From Balanoglossus misakiensis (taxonomy: Eukaryota; Hemichordata): a DNA stretch of 64,000 bases. The translations under genes were made by a program, and so were the position numbers. The stretch is taken from the NCBI GenBank assembly GCA_040954595.2, contig CM082593.2, positions 7,130,001-7,194,000 of the forward strand. Reading direction: 5' to 3'. Under the pieces are notes generated by a model. That model saw only the letters and a program-made list of their open reading frames with translations, ran no database searches and was not told the origin of the DNA. Below are positions 31,720 through 41,707 of the stretch, one piece after another; the first letter of the stretch is position 1; the number at the start of each line of letters is the position of its first letter.

Positions 31720-32280
31720 CTGGAAAGAGAAGAATAACAGAATAAGTATTCGAGCATCAATACCCATGGTCTCTACCCCCACCCCTTCCCCCAGACTTTC
31801 TGATCTGCTAATCAATTTATAAGTTGCTTTGAAAAAACAAAAACGTTTATAATGTCCACTGCTGTTTTTGACAAGTAAATATGTGACAATCAAGGATGAT
31901 AATTCTTTACAGGCATAAACCAAATGTTTATGAAACAGTGTGGTTCTACAGGATCAGAACTTACTGAACACATATTTTGTGATGTTTGTCATTGTCATTT
32001 TTCAATATTCTCTCAATGTTTATGAGTGTTTATGAGTGCGGACGAGCCAGAGCAAAAGACAGTCAGTACTAGAAGACATATGGTTAAGTGACACACAGTT
32101 CAAGTAAAACCACAGAAAGTACAGAAGTTGTGGTAATTTGTCAACAAACAGGTCGCTCGAGCTCGGTCACCAAAAGTTGCAGGTCAACAAACTCCGAGTA
32201 CACTGTGAGTTCCCAGCTTGGGCAAATGTCGGCAATTTCACACAAATAAGTTGCCAGGGCATATATGATATGTTCCTTAC
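31720..32280 (-). other. Predicted 5' UTR intron of the ASB gene
   Basis: The donor GTAAGG at 32275-32280 (after TTTTCG) and acceptor TTCTTCTCTTTCCAG ending at 31720 are both good matches to consensus. No coding sequence is seen within. It is inferred from splice sites alone. Confidence 0.45.
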
Positions 32281-32429
32281 CGAAAATAGGACACCTAGCG
32301 ATGAAAACCCACCCGTTTCGTCACTTTCTTCCTCTCCCAATAATGAGCAGACACGAGAGATTAATTAACAACAATAGTGTTCGCCATTTTTCCTTCTGCC
32401 GGAAGTAGATCGCCAGCTCGCGAAAACCT
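32281..32429 (-). promoter_or_regulatory. Predicted ASB promoter and untranslated first exon
   Basis: On the minus strand: CGCGAGC (about 32417-32423), ACTTCCGGC (ETS-type, 32398-32406) and AAAATGGCG (YY1-type, 32382-32390). This is the usual arrangement of TATA-less housekeeping promoters with the start site near the YY1 element. A short upstream frame begins at that ATGGCG and stops within nine codons. The predicted exon 1 ends at 32281. Confidence 0.5.
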
Positions 32430-32804
32430 TAGTCTGGTTCCCTGCCCCAATCCCACCGCTGGCTGCGCTACGCTAAAGGGAAAGGGGTCAGGTACGGCCC
32501 GATTTCACACCCAGAAACCTGGGTGTGAAACAAGATGGATGCCTCCAATGTCCGTATGCCAGTCAAGATTCATCCAGGCAGTTTATTTTGTTTCGTTTGT
32601 TGTAAAGTTGGAAATCGAATGATAAACATTCATGGAGGTGAAGGAGAGAACGGGAAATGAGTATCTTACAACAACTTATCAATTTAACAACTTAATTTTC
32701 GTATGTATTGACCAATGAGAGCCATGTTTACAATAGGCCGTGCCTGACCCTTTCCCTTTAGCGTAGCGCAGCCAGCGGTGGGATTGGGGCAGGGAACCAG
32801 ACTA
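32430..32804. mobile_element. 375-bp Mutator-like element in the ASB promoter, 10-bp target duplication
   Basis: The ends TAGTCTGGTTCCCTGCCCCA and, on the other strand, the same sequence continue as matching arms for about 65 bp (through GCTGGCTGCGCTACGCTAAA). It is flanked by the direct repeat GCGAAAACCT (32420-32429 and 32805-32814). The interior, about 240 bp, has no transposase. It lies immediately upstream of the predicted ASB ETS/YY1 core promoter. Confidence 0.8.
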
Positions 32805-32904
32805 GCGAAAACCTGAGAGTACCCCAAGAGGGCGCACTGCATAAATGCAAATTCTTGAAAAGTTTCTATCATATCACAGGGAGCACTTCCTCCGTATGTT
32901 TTGG

Positions 32905-33765
32905 TGTGTATGTTTGCTTATTTGTTGTTATTGATTCATATAATAAACAAAAACATGTTTGTTTATTTTGTTGTTATTGATTGATATAAAAATCGCATTG
33001 ACTAAACATATGACTTTGTAAGCTAGAAACTTGACTTGTTTTGACTTTGTAGGCTGTAAAACGCAAGAACCACGATTTTTTTTCGGTAAGAACCACGGTT
33101 ATGCATGAAACGGCCTATCTAAGAACCTTGATGATATGAGACAGCTATAGAGCGGTAATTGTTAATTTTTAATGAGAAATTATCATTGCATAGACTAAAA
33201 TGAAGACTTTGTAAGCTAGAACCTTGAAAATGTTTGAATTTGTAGGCTGTATAACGTAAGAACCACGGCTATGCATTAAAACGCCTATTTGAGAACCTTG
33301 GTGATTTCGGAGAGATAAATTATGATAATTGGTAATTTTTAATGAGAAATTATCATCGCATCGACTAAAAATAAGACTTTGTCAGCTAGACCTTGACTTG
33401 TTTTGACTTTGTAGGCTGTAAAACGTAAGAACCACGATTTTTCGGTAAGAACCACGGCTATGCATTAAAATGCCTATTTAAGAACCGACTAAATATATGA
33501 GATAAATTATGATAATTGGTAATTTTTAATGAGAAATTATCATCGCATCGACTAAAAAATATGACTTTGTAAGCTAGAACCTCGACTATTTTTGACTTTT
33601 TGGGCTGTAAAACGTAAGAACATCGATTTTTGAACCTCGGCCACGTGTATAAAATCATATTTGAGAACCTTGATGATATTGGCCACGTATGAAAATTCGT
33701 ATTTAATTAAGAACCTTGATGACAACGGAGAGATAAATTACGAGAATTGTTAATGAATGTGCAGG
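32905..33765. repeat. 170-193-bp tandem satellite, about four units
   Basis: Units begin GACTTTGTAAGCTAGA at 33012, 33205, 33375 and 33563 (periods 193, 170, 188). Each contains GTAGGCTGTAAAACGTAAGA, ACCACG motifs, AAGAACCTTG and an AT-rich palindromic segment GATAATT...AATTATC. A separate ~33-bp direct repeat (TGTTTG-TTATT-TTGTTGTTATTGATT) lies just before, at 32910-32990. Confidence 0.85.
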
Positions 33766-33955
33766 TCATACATAGGCACTTTGAATTTATTGCCCTCCCC
33801 CCCCCCCCCCAATAATATTCCAAAATCAACCAGTGGTTATAACAGGTGTTGATTTTCATCACTGGTAATCGCCATACTGCGTGAAGCCTTTGCTTTTTCT
33901 CTGCAAGCTGCAAACATTGTAGTCCAGCGGCTAAGGTCCATTTTTGAGCAGAATA

Positions 33956-34029
33956 GTTCACTTTTTGAAGAGAGCATGGAACTTGTAGAACATCTGTACA
34001 AAGTTTAGTGCTTTCTTCAAAAAGTGAAC
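33956..34029. ncRNA. Pre-miRNA-like hairpin (candidate)
   Basis: GTTCACTTTTTGAAGA at 33956-33971 is a perfect inverted match to TCTTCAAAAAGTGAAC at 34014-34029. On the plus strand, allowing one G-U pair, the stem continues to 21 base pairs, then one mismatch, then six more pairs (GAACUU with AAGUUU) before the loop. Total 74 nt, the size and shape of a pre-miRNA. There are no flanking target duplications, but a small palindromic transposon remnant remains possible. Confidence 0.35.
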
Positions 34030-34639
34030 GATTCCGGCCACTACCTGGCCTCTCGTGTGTTGAGAGACTGCAAAAGTTTCTCGTGTGGCGCCCCCATGTG
34101 GTGAATCAGATAAACACTTGCCACTTTCGTGGACTGTTGACCTGACCGTGGTGGTAGGCAAAGCTGACGGTCCTTTCTTTTCTTTTCACTATGCAAGCTT
34201 TGTGCGCATTTGTGTTGGCTGATTTGTTCGGTCAGATTTTCTCTCCTTTATCCGGTGCCACTTAAAACAATAGGGTTTTTGTTAGCCTAATAAAGAATCT
34301 CGTAGTACCATTACATAATGAACAGAGATGACCCCAAAATAGATGGACGTCACAAAATACGTTTTTAAAGAAATACATAGAGATGATTGATGAAAATGTG
34401 CCACTATGCATTTATGTTTGCACATGTAACTGAAATTCTTCCTGTACGATAAGTAGTGTATATATAAATAAACACCACCATAAACTCCCAAATTTAATTC
34501 TCAGACCATACATTTTTAACAGTTAAAAGTAGTACTTGGAATTTCATCAAGAAGACTTAACTTTTTACATGCAAATGCATGTAAAAGGTTAAATTATCGA
34601 TGAAAGAATGTTACTATTATCATTTCTGTCAACGACGGT

Positions 34640-35573
34640 AGTATTTTTTACTCAAACTATGCGAGATCTTTGATGCATTGGTCCCACCATAGACTGTCTA
34701 TGGCCCGCACATTGTCATAGTGATTTGTTTATCCCGCGTGTGACCCCTGACCCCGCTTTTGTGTGTGAAGAAAGTTCACATTGAGGACTCAAAGTTAGGA
34801 GGGAGGCCTCGAGATCGATCTGATCAGGTGCCAACTTTTAGCCCTCGATCGGCATAAGGGTAATGTTTACTCTGGAAAGATCGCCGCTATATTTGGAGAC
34901 TTTGCTCGGTAATTCGACTCGAGGGCTCTACTTTGGCCTAGTTTTTGCAGATCACTAGACAGTCAGGGTGTCGGCGTCGATCAGCAGCGTTGGTAACCAA
35001 TCATCAACCGCGCGATCGCCTTCGACAGCAACTTGCACTGGGGACACTGCTGCTGGGTAAGTTTGCTAGCGATCGCACGCCTGCAGACTCCGTCCGCCGG
35101 CAGGATCGGGGGATTTCTGTTCGATTTTCCACTTTCCCGTATCTCCTGTCTTTACGTCTGTGTTCTGTAGGTTTCCTGCGTAGCGTTTAATTCAGCGTTC
35201 GATCGCGATCGGTGTCTGTACGGGGCCGGGGAAGTCTAGGGGACCGGGGATCTCTCGCTGTCGTCGCGTCGACTGCTGCCAGCCAGTGGTGTCCACCACC
35301 GTGCACCGGGAAGTATTTGCTTTCGACCGATCGGCTCGATTGATTTAGCTACCGAAATGTGGAGGACGGCGCTTATCATTCACAAGCAGACTGACCTGTC
35401 GCCATCGGAGGACACGAGTCACTGAACACTTTTATTGACGTTTTTTTCTGCGCTCCGATTTTGGAGTTTGAACTGGTGGCCTTACCCGAAGTCACATACT
35501 AGCTGCACCGGGACCAGTGTGTACAGTAGAAGTTACATTGCTCGGAGCGACAGTTTTGTAACTTTTCGGAATA
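34640..35573 (+). promoter_or_regulatory. CpG-rich promoter and 5' UTR region of gene 3
   Basis: GC- and CpG-rich against AT-rich flanks, with repeated GATCG/CGATCG motifs (about 34810-35340). A strong donor (GCTGG then GTAAGT, near 35056) and possible acceptors (TTTTTGCAG near 34950, TTCTGTAG near 35169) suggest the 5' UTR may be spliced or have alternative first exons. No ATG-initiated frame of note before 35574. Confidence 0.5.
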
Positions 35574-35640
35574 ATGGCAGTTTGGTGGTTCTGTATTTTG
35601 GCGGCGTTGTGTACCATTGTACAGTTGCATTTAGTCAAAG
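35574..35640 (+). CDS. Gene 3 exon 1, signal peptide
   Basis: 22 codons plus one base: a short N-region, then the hydrophobic run WWFCILAALCTIV. It ends AAAG|GTAAGC. The upstream sequence is CpG-rich, as expected for a first exon. Confidence 0.6.
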
Positions 35641-36861
35641 GTAAGCTTTTTGGTAACCGATTTCGTTGCAGTAAATTATAACCATGGGTGATCCATAGCT
35701 GTTGGGACATTTTCAACAGTCCGAATCCGACCAGCCAAAGTTTATGCGACCCCGATTACCGGTCATGTCAAAAATAACTGCCCAGGTTAAGTCCAGTTTA
35801 AACAAGGCTTTGAGCGATTGGAAAAATTATCCACTGGTTTAATAGAATTAAATTTTCATAAGTGTGATTTACGTTTTTTTCACATGGGAAATGTTTTCAA
35901 TAAGTTTATAAGGAAAAAAAAAAACTTTCAAATTTAAGGGAAAACCTCCAAAAAGTATGGTAAACCTGGGGAAAAAAGTGTGAAATGATTGAAAAGTAGA
36001 CCCATATTCTTATATGAAATCTACACATCATTTTATTGGATAATGCAAAAAAAATTCTATGTTTTGTTTGTTGGAATATTTGATGACAAAAATCTTATGA
36101 GAGGAAACTTTTTCATTTAGATGATTTTTTTTTATTAGTATCAGAAGTATACTCTATTAAACTACTGTTTGAAGTTGCTGATTGCAGTATCTAGAAGGAA
36201 TGATGATTTCATTAAAAGAGTTTAACCTAATCTCATCTGATATCTTTGGCTACTGTCTAATGACTTTTTGATACTGTGAAAAAATGTGGGGATATAGTCT
36301 TTAAGAAATTTGACAAGTGTGGCTGGTATGTGCATACCATGGGTCAAAGTTCATCACATTAGCTGCAATACTGGGCTTTGATGCAGTTGAGGGGTGGGGG
36401 TGGGGTGGGGTGGGGGTCTGTGACGTAGGAGTGGGGAATCCCTTGATGAAAGGGAGAATCACATATCCTGAATGATAATTTGCTTTAAAAGTAAATTCTG
36501 AACTATCACAAACTTCAATGAAAGTGCCCATATATAAGAAATAAAATCTCTCTTCTTTCAAAGTAAAATTAACTGTTCGTATGATAATGTTAAATATAAT
36601 GATAATTTTTTTTAAAAACTTTAAACAAAACCACAAAATATTTTCATTGGTCTAAAGAGGCCGTGTGAAAGTAACCCTCTCACCCCCCAGTTCCCTCTTC
36701 AGAGGTCCAACCTTACCACAGAAAACAGTTGGTTTGGACTGAACCATTGCAGTGAAAGGGTTAAAAGGCTGAGATAATTCAACTTGTGATTGGATATACT
36801 GACAACATGTCTTATATTTTATTTCATAGGACTATGCATATATGAAGGTCTACCATACCAG
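35574..36861 (+). CDS. N-terminus of an unidentified secreted/membrane protein (two exons, partial)
   Basis: Join 35574-35640 and 36830-36861, continuing beyond. Exon 1 starts at ATG in AATAATGG and encodes a signal-peptide-like stretch (MAVWWFCILAALC, then TIVQLHLVK), ending with a phase-1 GTAAGC donor. The 32-nt exon 2 has acceptor TTTCATAG and a perfect CAG|GTAAGT donor, and adds GLCIYEGLPYQ, ending in phase 0. A cysteine plus aromatic and glycine just after a signal peptide resembles the start of a von Willebrand C domain; FRAS1 begins similarly. That is a guess from 11 residues. No third exon was recognised up to 64000. Confidence 0.5.
36391..36418 (+). other. G-quadruplex-forming motif in gene 3 intron 1
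   Basis: Five G-runs of four to five separated by single T (GGGGTGGGGGTGGGGTGGGG then TGGGGG) on the sense strand, about 410 nt before the micro-exon. Single-base loops make this a strong G4 candidate. Confidence 0.7.
36671..36764. mobile_element. TTAA-bounded ~95-bp palindromic MITE, copy 4
   Basis: Starts GTAACCCTCTCACCCCCCAG and ends GCAGTGAAAGGGTTAA, interior CCTCTTCAGAGGTCCAACC. It lies only 66 bp before the gene 3 micro-exon. Confidence 0.8.
36830..36861 (+). CDS. Gene 3 exon 2, 32-nt micro-exon
   Basis: Keeps the frame of exon 1 and has no stop; encodes the end of G23 through Q33 (LCIYEGLPYQ). The donor is a perfect CAGGTAAGT and the acceptor a moderate TTATTTCATAG. At this length splice sites could occur by chance, so transcript support is needed. 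Confidence 0.45.
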
Positions 36862-39800
36862 GTAAGTCAATCACAATGGATGATTTCAAAGCCATGTTTT
36901 CTGTCATGCAAATGAGGCACAATTTTTTTAGTGAAAATTTTGCTTCAATTTCTTGGACAAAGATGTGGCTTGAAGCTAATAATGATTGAATTCATTGAAA
37001 ACCTATGATATTATTACATTTTCAATGAAATCAACATGAAACCGCACACAGTACTGTCTATGGTGAAACATATTTTGATACAACACAGCTGTTTGAGCAT
37101 ACTTTTAATTTTTCTCCCCAAGGCCAAAATAATTTTTTATGATTACAGTTTACAGGCTACTCGTAATCAGTTTAGCCCCATTTCTTTCTTCAGAAGGAAT
37201 AAACCGGCACGGTTTGTCAAAAAAAAAAGAAGTGAAGTGGCCTTTAATTCAGTGAAGTTCGTTCAGTGGTCCCTCCTAGTGGGGTTTGAGACTGAACCAG
37301 CTTGATGGGGGTTCAAATTGAGAAGTATGCTCGCACTGTGACCCATGACTCGCGATGCTGTCTGGCCCAACAGGGCCTCCCTTCGCGCTTGCATACCAAG
37401 TCTATCAGACAGTAATGGGTAGCTTCCAGCCTTCCAGGGCAGTCGTATTACAGAGCCATGTTGTATCGCGCGTAACACACGTAATATGCAAATGACGTAA
37501 TAACACTAGCAGAATGCATCTGATAAAGTTCAGGATGGAGTTTTGAGGCCGGGAAGGGTTTGTTTTTCCTTGTGAAATCGTGAAGTAAGGTCGGTTTTTG
37601 GGGACGATGTTAAAAAAATAGCCCACTTCAACTCGCAAGGCCATTGTTGTTTACTGGACACAGCATGCCTTTACCCTCGCTGGACCTTTGGTCTGATGAA
37701 CTAGCCCTTGTCGTGTGGCGCGATGCAATATCACGGCGACTTGACGACATCTAGCTGTAGGAGTTATCAGGAATAACTGGATGCGATTCGCCAGACGCAT
37801 AAATCATTATAAACTGGTTAGATAAAAGTCTAAAATGACCGTGGTCGGATCATCTAAGCATTGGACTTGCAAGAAGAACGGAGACACAGGTTATTCAGGC
37901 CAGAATTTTGATGAGTTTTGACATCTTGAAGAGCTAGGGAATAGTTACGGACATACTACATTCTGTTTCTGATCACCCCTATAAAAATATACTACCCCAA
38001 GCACCAGTATTTTAAGCCTTCAGACATGCGTACGCCGTGGCGGTAGCCATGACGACGAAACTTGGGCATCGCAGCTGGGTGAGTTAATGAAAATTATCGC
38101 CATGGCAAAGGTTACCAGGGGGTTTACTCCAAACACGGAGGAACAGGCGGTTGAGAACGGAGGTCGCCCGGGAGAGTTAGAACTCTTGCGTTATTTCTGC
38201 TTTGTGTGTGCTGTTCTTTTTTGTCAAGGGCCCATTAATGTCCAAGTGTTTCGAGTTATAAACAGTGAAATACAGGCGCCGGTTGAAAAGGGAATGATGA
38301 GAGGTCGGTTTTGTATACGAGTGCGGGGGGAATTGTCGTGACTTTACGCATAGTTCTTGCATACTTCTTGTTGATTGGTTGTCTCTGTGTTGGTTTTTAA
38401 AGATATGTGTCATTTCCTGTACATCATTTCCTGTTTCAGTTCTGCCTGTTGGTTTTTTTCAAATTTTAATTACGTTGTCGTTTATATACTGATGTACATG
38501 TGGATGGTCCAATCTGCCAATGTAGTTACCACTGAAATCTGCGAAGTTTCGATCATTCTTGTAGGCTCAACGGCATATACATATACTAGCATATGAATAC
38601 ACTGCCTTGTGAGAAATTAGGAGATCATAGTTGCAGTTTGCAAATTGATGGTATTTTCCCTTTTTTCCTGTAAATGAGACAATCCACAGCAGCGATACAA
38701 TAGGACCATTCAAACTTGTGCACTTCTGGGGGGTTAGCAGCCATAATTTTGCTGTACGTATAGCAAGTGCCAAACAAGCTGATCTGAAGCACTTTCAACC
38801 CCACAGCTTGTTTAGCTGCTAATAAGCCTGTGCCTGTCCACGACAGAACTGGGACGTACGGTCCACTCTTGTTCAACCTGCAGCCACGGATTCGAATAGG
38901 GTCTCATTGTGTACCTATAAGTGGCTCTCTTTAGGAGATATTAGAATGTCTATTCAATTTTTTCCACTTTATGCTTTATAATCACGAAGATGCCAAAGTC
39001 CCATCGGCATTGTCCTCGTCCGAACAATACAGAAAGGGATGAGTGTTCGACAGTCCCGTTTGAGTTTTACATCTTTTGTCAACATTGAAGGGCTTTTCGC
39101 ACCTTAGCACCACGTTTCTGTTGGGACTGACTAGAACGATCAGTGTTGAGAATTTTCACTTTTTAGATTTAGTTCTCCAAAAGAGGGTAGGAAATCAAGT
39201 TTTTGGTCTTGTTATGCTGGTGAGATAGGATTTCTATGAAGAAAAAAATACAAATGAGAAAGAATTGGTCTGAGAAGTTTGATGATGACAATAAAGTTTA
39301 GCAAAAAATGGGAGATTGTCCTTGAGTGTCTTTGTAGTTCGCAGGGTTTTCGGTCTTCACATAAGTTAGTAACTTTCATCGTATGAAGGAATTTTTAGAT
39401 TATTCTGGAGAGATTCAAACCAAACCGTTAGAGTTTTAAGGAATGCATCTGGAATGCATGCAAATGCAGCTGAGTGAAGTTGAAATTGAACATGAGAGTG
39501 AATCTCTCCAGACATCCACCCTCTGAGTAACACACAGTGTCATTACGTGAATTTAATGGCTGCCTGCTTGGGAATTTTGGTTAATTAGCAATTTCAGAGT
39601 TCCAATTAGCAGGACAGACCCCTCTGCCCCCCAAAAACAAACATTCAAGGTCACTTCCTGTGGTAGGTCAAATCATGGACTGTAGACTCCTCCTGCCTGG
39701 CAATTTAATGACCTATGATTGACCTGCGCTAGGGGTTCATGCAAAGTTCCTTCAGCTTTTTTGGCCGTTTCCCCGAACTTCCATTTCCCCATGACTGGGT

Positions 39801-41613
39801 TAACGTGCCGTGAAAAACGGCAAACAGATCAGTTCAACGGAATAAACTCGTTCACGCTGTTGTTTTGTTGTGGCGAGGGGAGATCTGTTTTATCGGTCGC
39901 CCGGCGCAAAAACTAGCTGCATGCTGGCTGGGCACTTGGACCAAGGAGAGCTGGCTTCAATGACAACACAGGAAGCTCATTCAGTTTTCGCAATACAAAC
40001 TTGACTTTCACGGCCACCGAGGCCTTGTAGGGGCCTCGTGAATGACTTCAGTTGCTTTCATTCCATTCAGCTTCACTTTGAACCCCAGCAAGGATGCAAT
40101 TTTCGACAAAGATCTCTCTTCAATTGTTTGTGTGGATAAGGTGAATGCAAAAAAAAGGGTGCAGACGACATGAGATAAGTGGTGTGTTTCGGAATCACAA
40201 TGGCCCAAGACAAGGAGCGACATTTTGTGCTGGGGAAATCGTTTGTGAACTGGCTAATCCGCCTGTTATTTTAATAGTGGTTTGTCATTGGAAAGTTAAT
40301 ATGGTCGGATGGTTTCATTATTGGTGATGCTCCCATGGTTTCAGAAGAGATAGCTTTTATGTCAAAGGCAGCTATCCTGCAGCTTCTAGGCCCAAACGCT
40401 TTGAAGAATTTGTCTTTGGCAAGGCTAGACAACAGTGTGCAATCCTAGCAGCAAACTTTTGTAAGGAACTGAATGGATTGAATCACTTCTTATGTGAAAC
40501 TGTACTTGGTGAAACCATAATTTGGTCGTACACTACACTACAGTCAATTTTAAAGTTTCTTTGATTAAATATTTAATTTTCTTGTTTCGATCCAATCATT
40601 TAAGGACTTTTAGATGACTTTTAGGGAAAATGTTTGAGCCCTACCCTAAAAAATACAAAAAAACCTGCAAATTTTGGAAAGTTGTGTGATAAGAAATGAT
40701 GACTGAAAAACGAATGTCCGCAGTCTTTATGTCCATTCATATGATTCATGCAGTGAAAGTGTTACCACCACTGGAGTCAAAGCACGGAGGTACCAACATT
40801 CCGCCAGTCTTTTAATGAATCCGTTGAGAACTTGGCAGCTTCGTCTCGTGTTCCGTGGTTGTTCAGATCGCGGGTGTCAACGATTCACCACGGTGGTGGT
40901 TCTCTAAGACTCGCCTGACCCCGGGGTTCAACTGTGTTGGTTATTGGTTTTGTTTCCTCCAATTCTTCGGCTGAGGACGCCTGCTTAACCACACTACACG
41001 CTCCACAGACTTCTGTTTCTTAAATATCCGTCACAGCTCCTCAGCTGCGGGCCGAGACGGCCATTCAGCGGTCCCCGGCTGGTTTTCCGTACCTTTCAAT
41101 AAAAAATGCCGGAGATTACTTGTTCCCGAATCCCTCTAGTCTCACTTTCCGCATTTCTGCTTCCCAGGGGACGCTCTTTACACGGAGAAATTAATGTCTT
41201 TGTTATGGAAAGTGTTCGGTGAGAGGTGATCCAGGTAAACAAATAGTGCGGACAGAGGTATCACAATAGACTATTGCATCAGTTCCGTTGTCTGAGTCCA
41301 AGAATACAAAATTTTCCAGAAATAAGTATCGGCCGTTGAATGTCAATTTCATGTCTGAGAACGCGTAATTCTGGATAAAAAAGAGTCGTTTTCACCTGAA
41401 TAGAACCCTCAGTTGTGAGTTTTTGAATAACCTTATGTAATAATACATGCATGAAGAAATATTGAAACAAATAATGGTTTGGGTTAAGTGGAAGAACGTG
41501 GATATAATACATGTACATGTATGCTCATTCTACAAAAAGCATAGATTTTTGTAAGAACTTTTATATTGCAGTCTTAATTTTTGTTTTTGGTGTTTCGAAA
41601 ATTATATTATATT

Positions 41614-41707
41614 TTAACCCTTTTCACATCCATTTCCCTGTATAGAGGTCCAACTTTACTATAGAAACTCATGGCTTTGGACCAAACCATTGTGGTGAAA
41701 GGGTTAA
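41614..41707. mobile_element. TTAA-bounded ~95-bp palindromic MITE, copy 5
   Basis: Starts TTAACCCTTTTCACATCCAT and ends TTGTGGTGAAAGGGTTAA, interior AGAGGTCCAACTTTACTATAG and TTTGGACCAAACC. Confidence 0.8.

Noticed and set aside
32905-33765. CRISPR-like regular repetition
   Set aside because: Units are 170-193 bp, diverged and contiguous, with no short identical repeats and unique spacers; this is a eukaryotic tandem satellite.
34945-35190. 81-codon open frame in the CpG-rich region before gene 3
   Set aside because: Has no ATG start (opens with TTG), crosses a strong donor near 35056, and looks like 5' UTR sequence.
37250-37330. Possible tRNA or tRNA-derived SINE (GGGGTTCAAATTG resembles a B box)
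   Set aside because: No matching A box at the right distance, no cloverleaf and no poly-A or repeated tail found.
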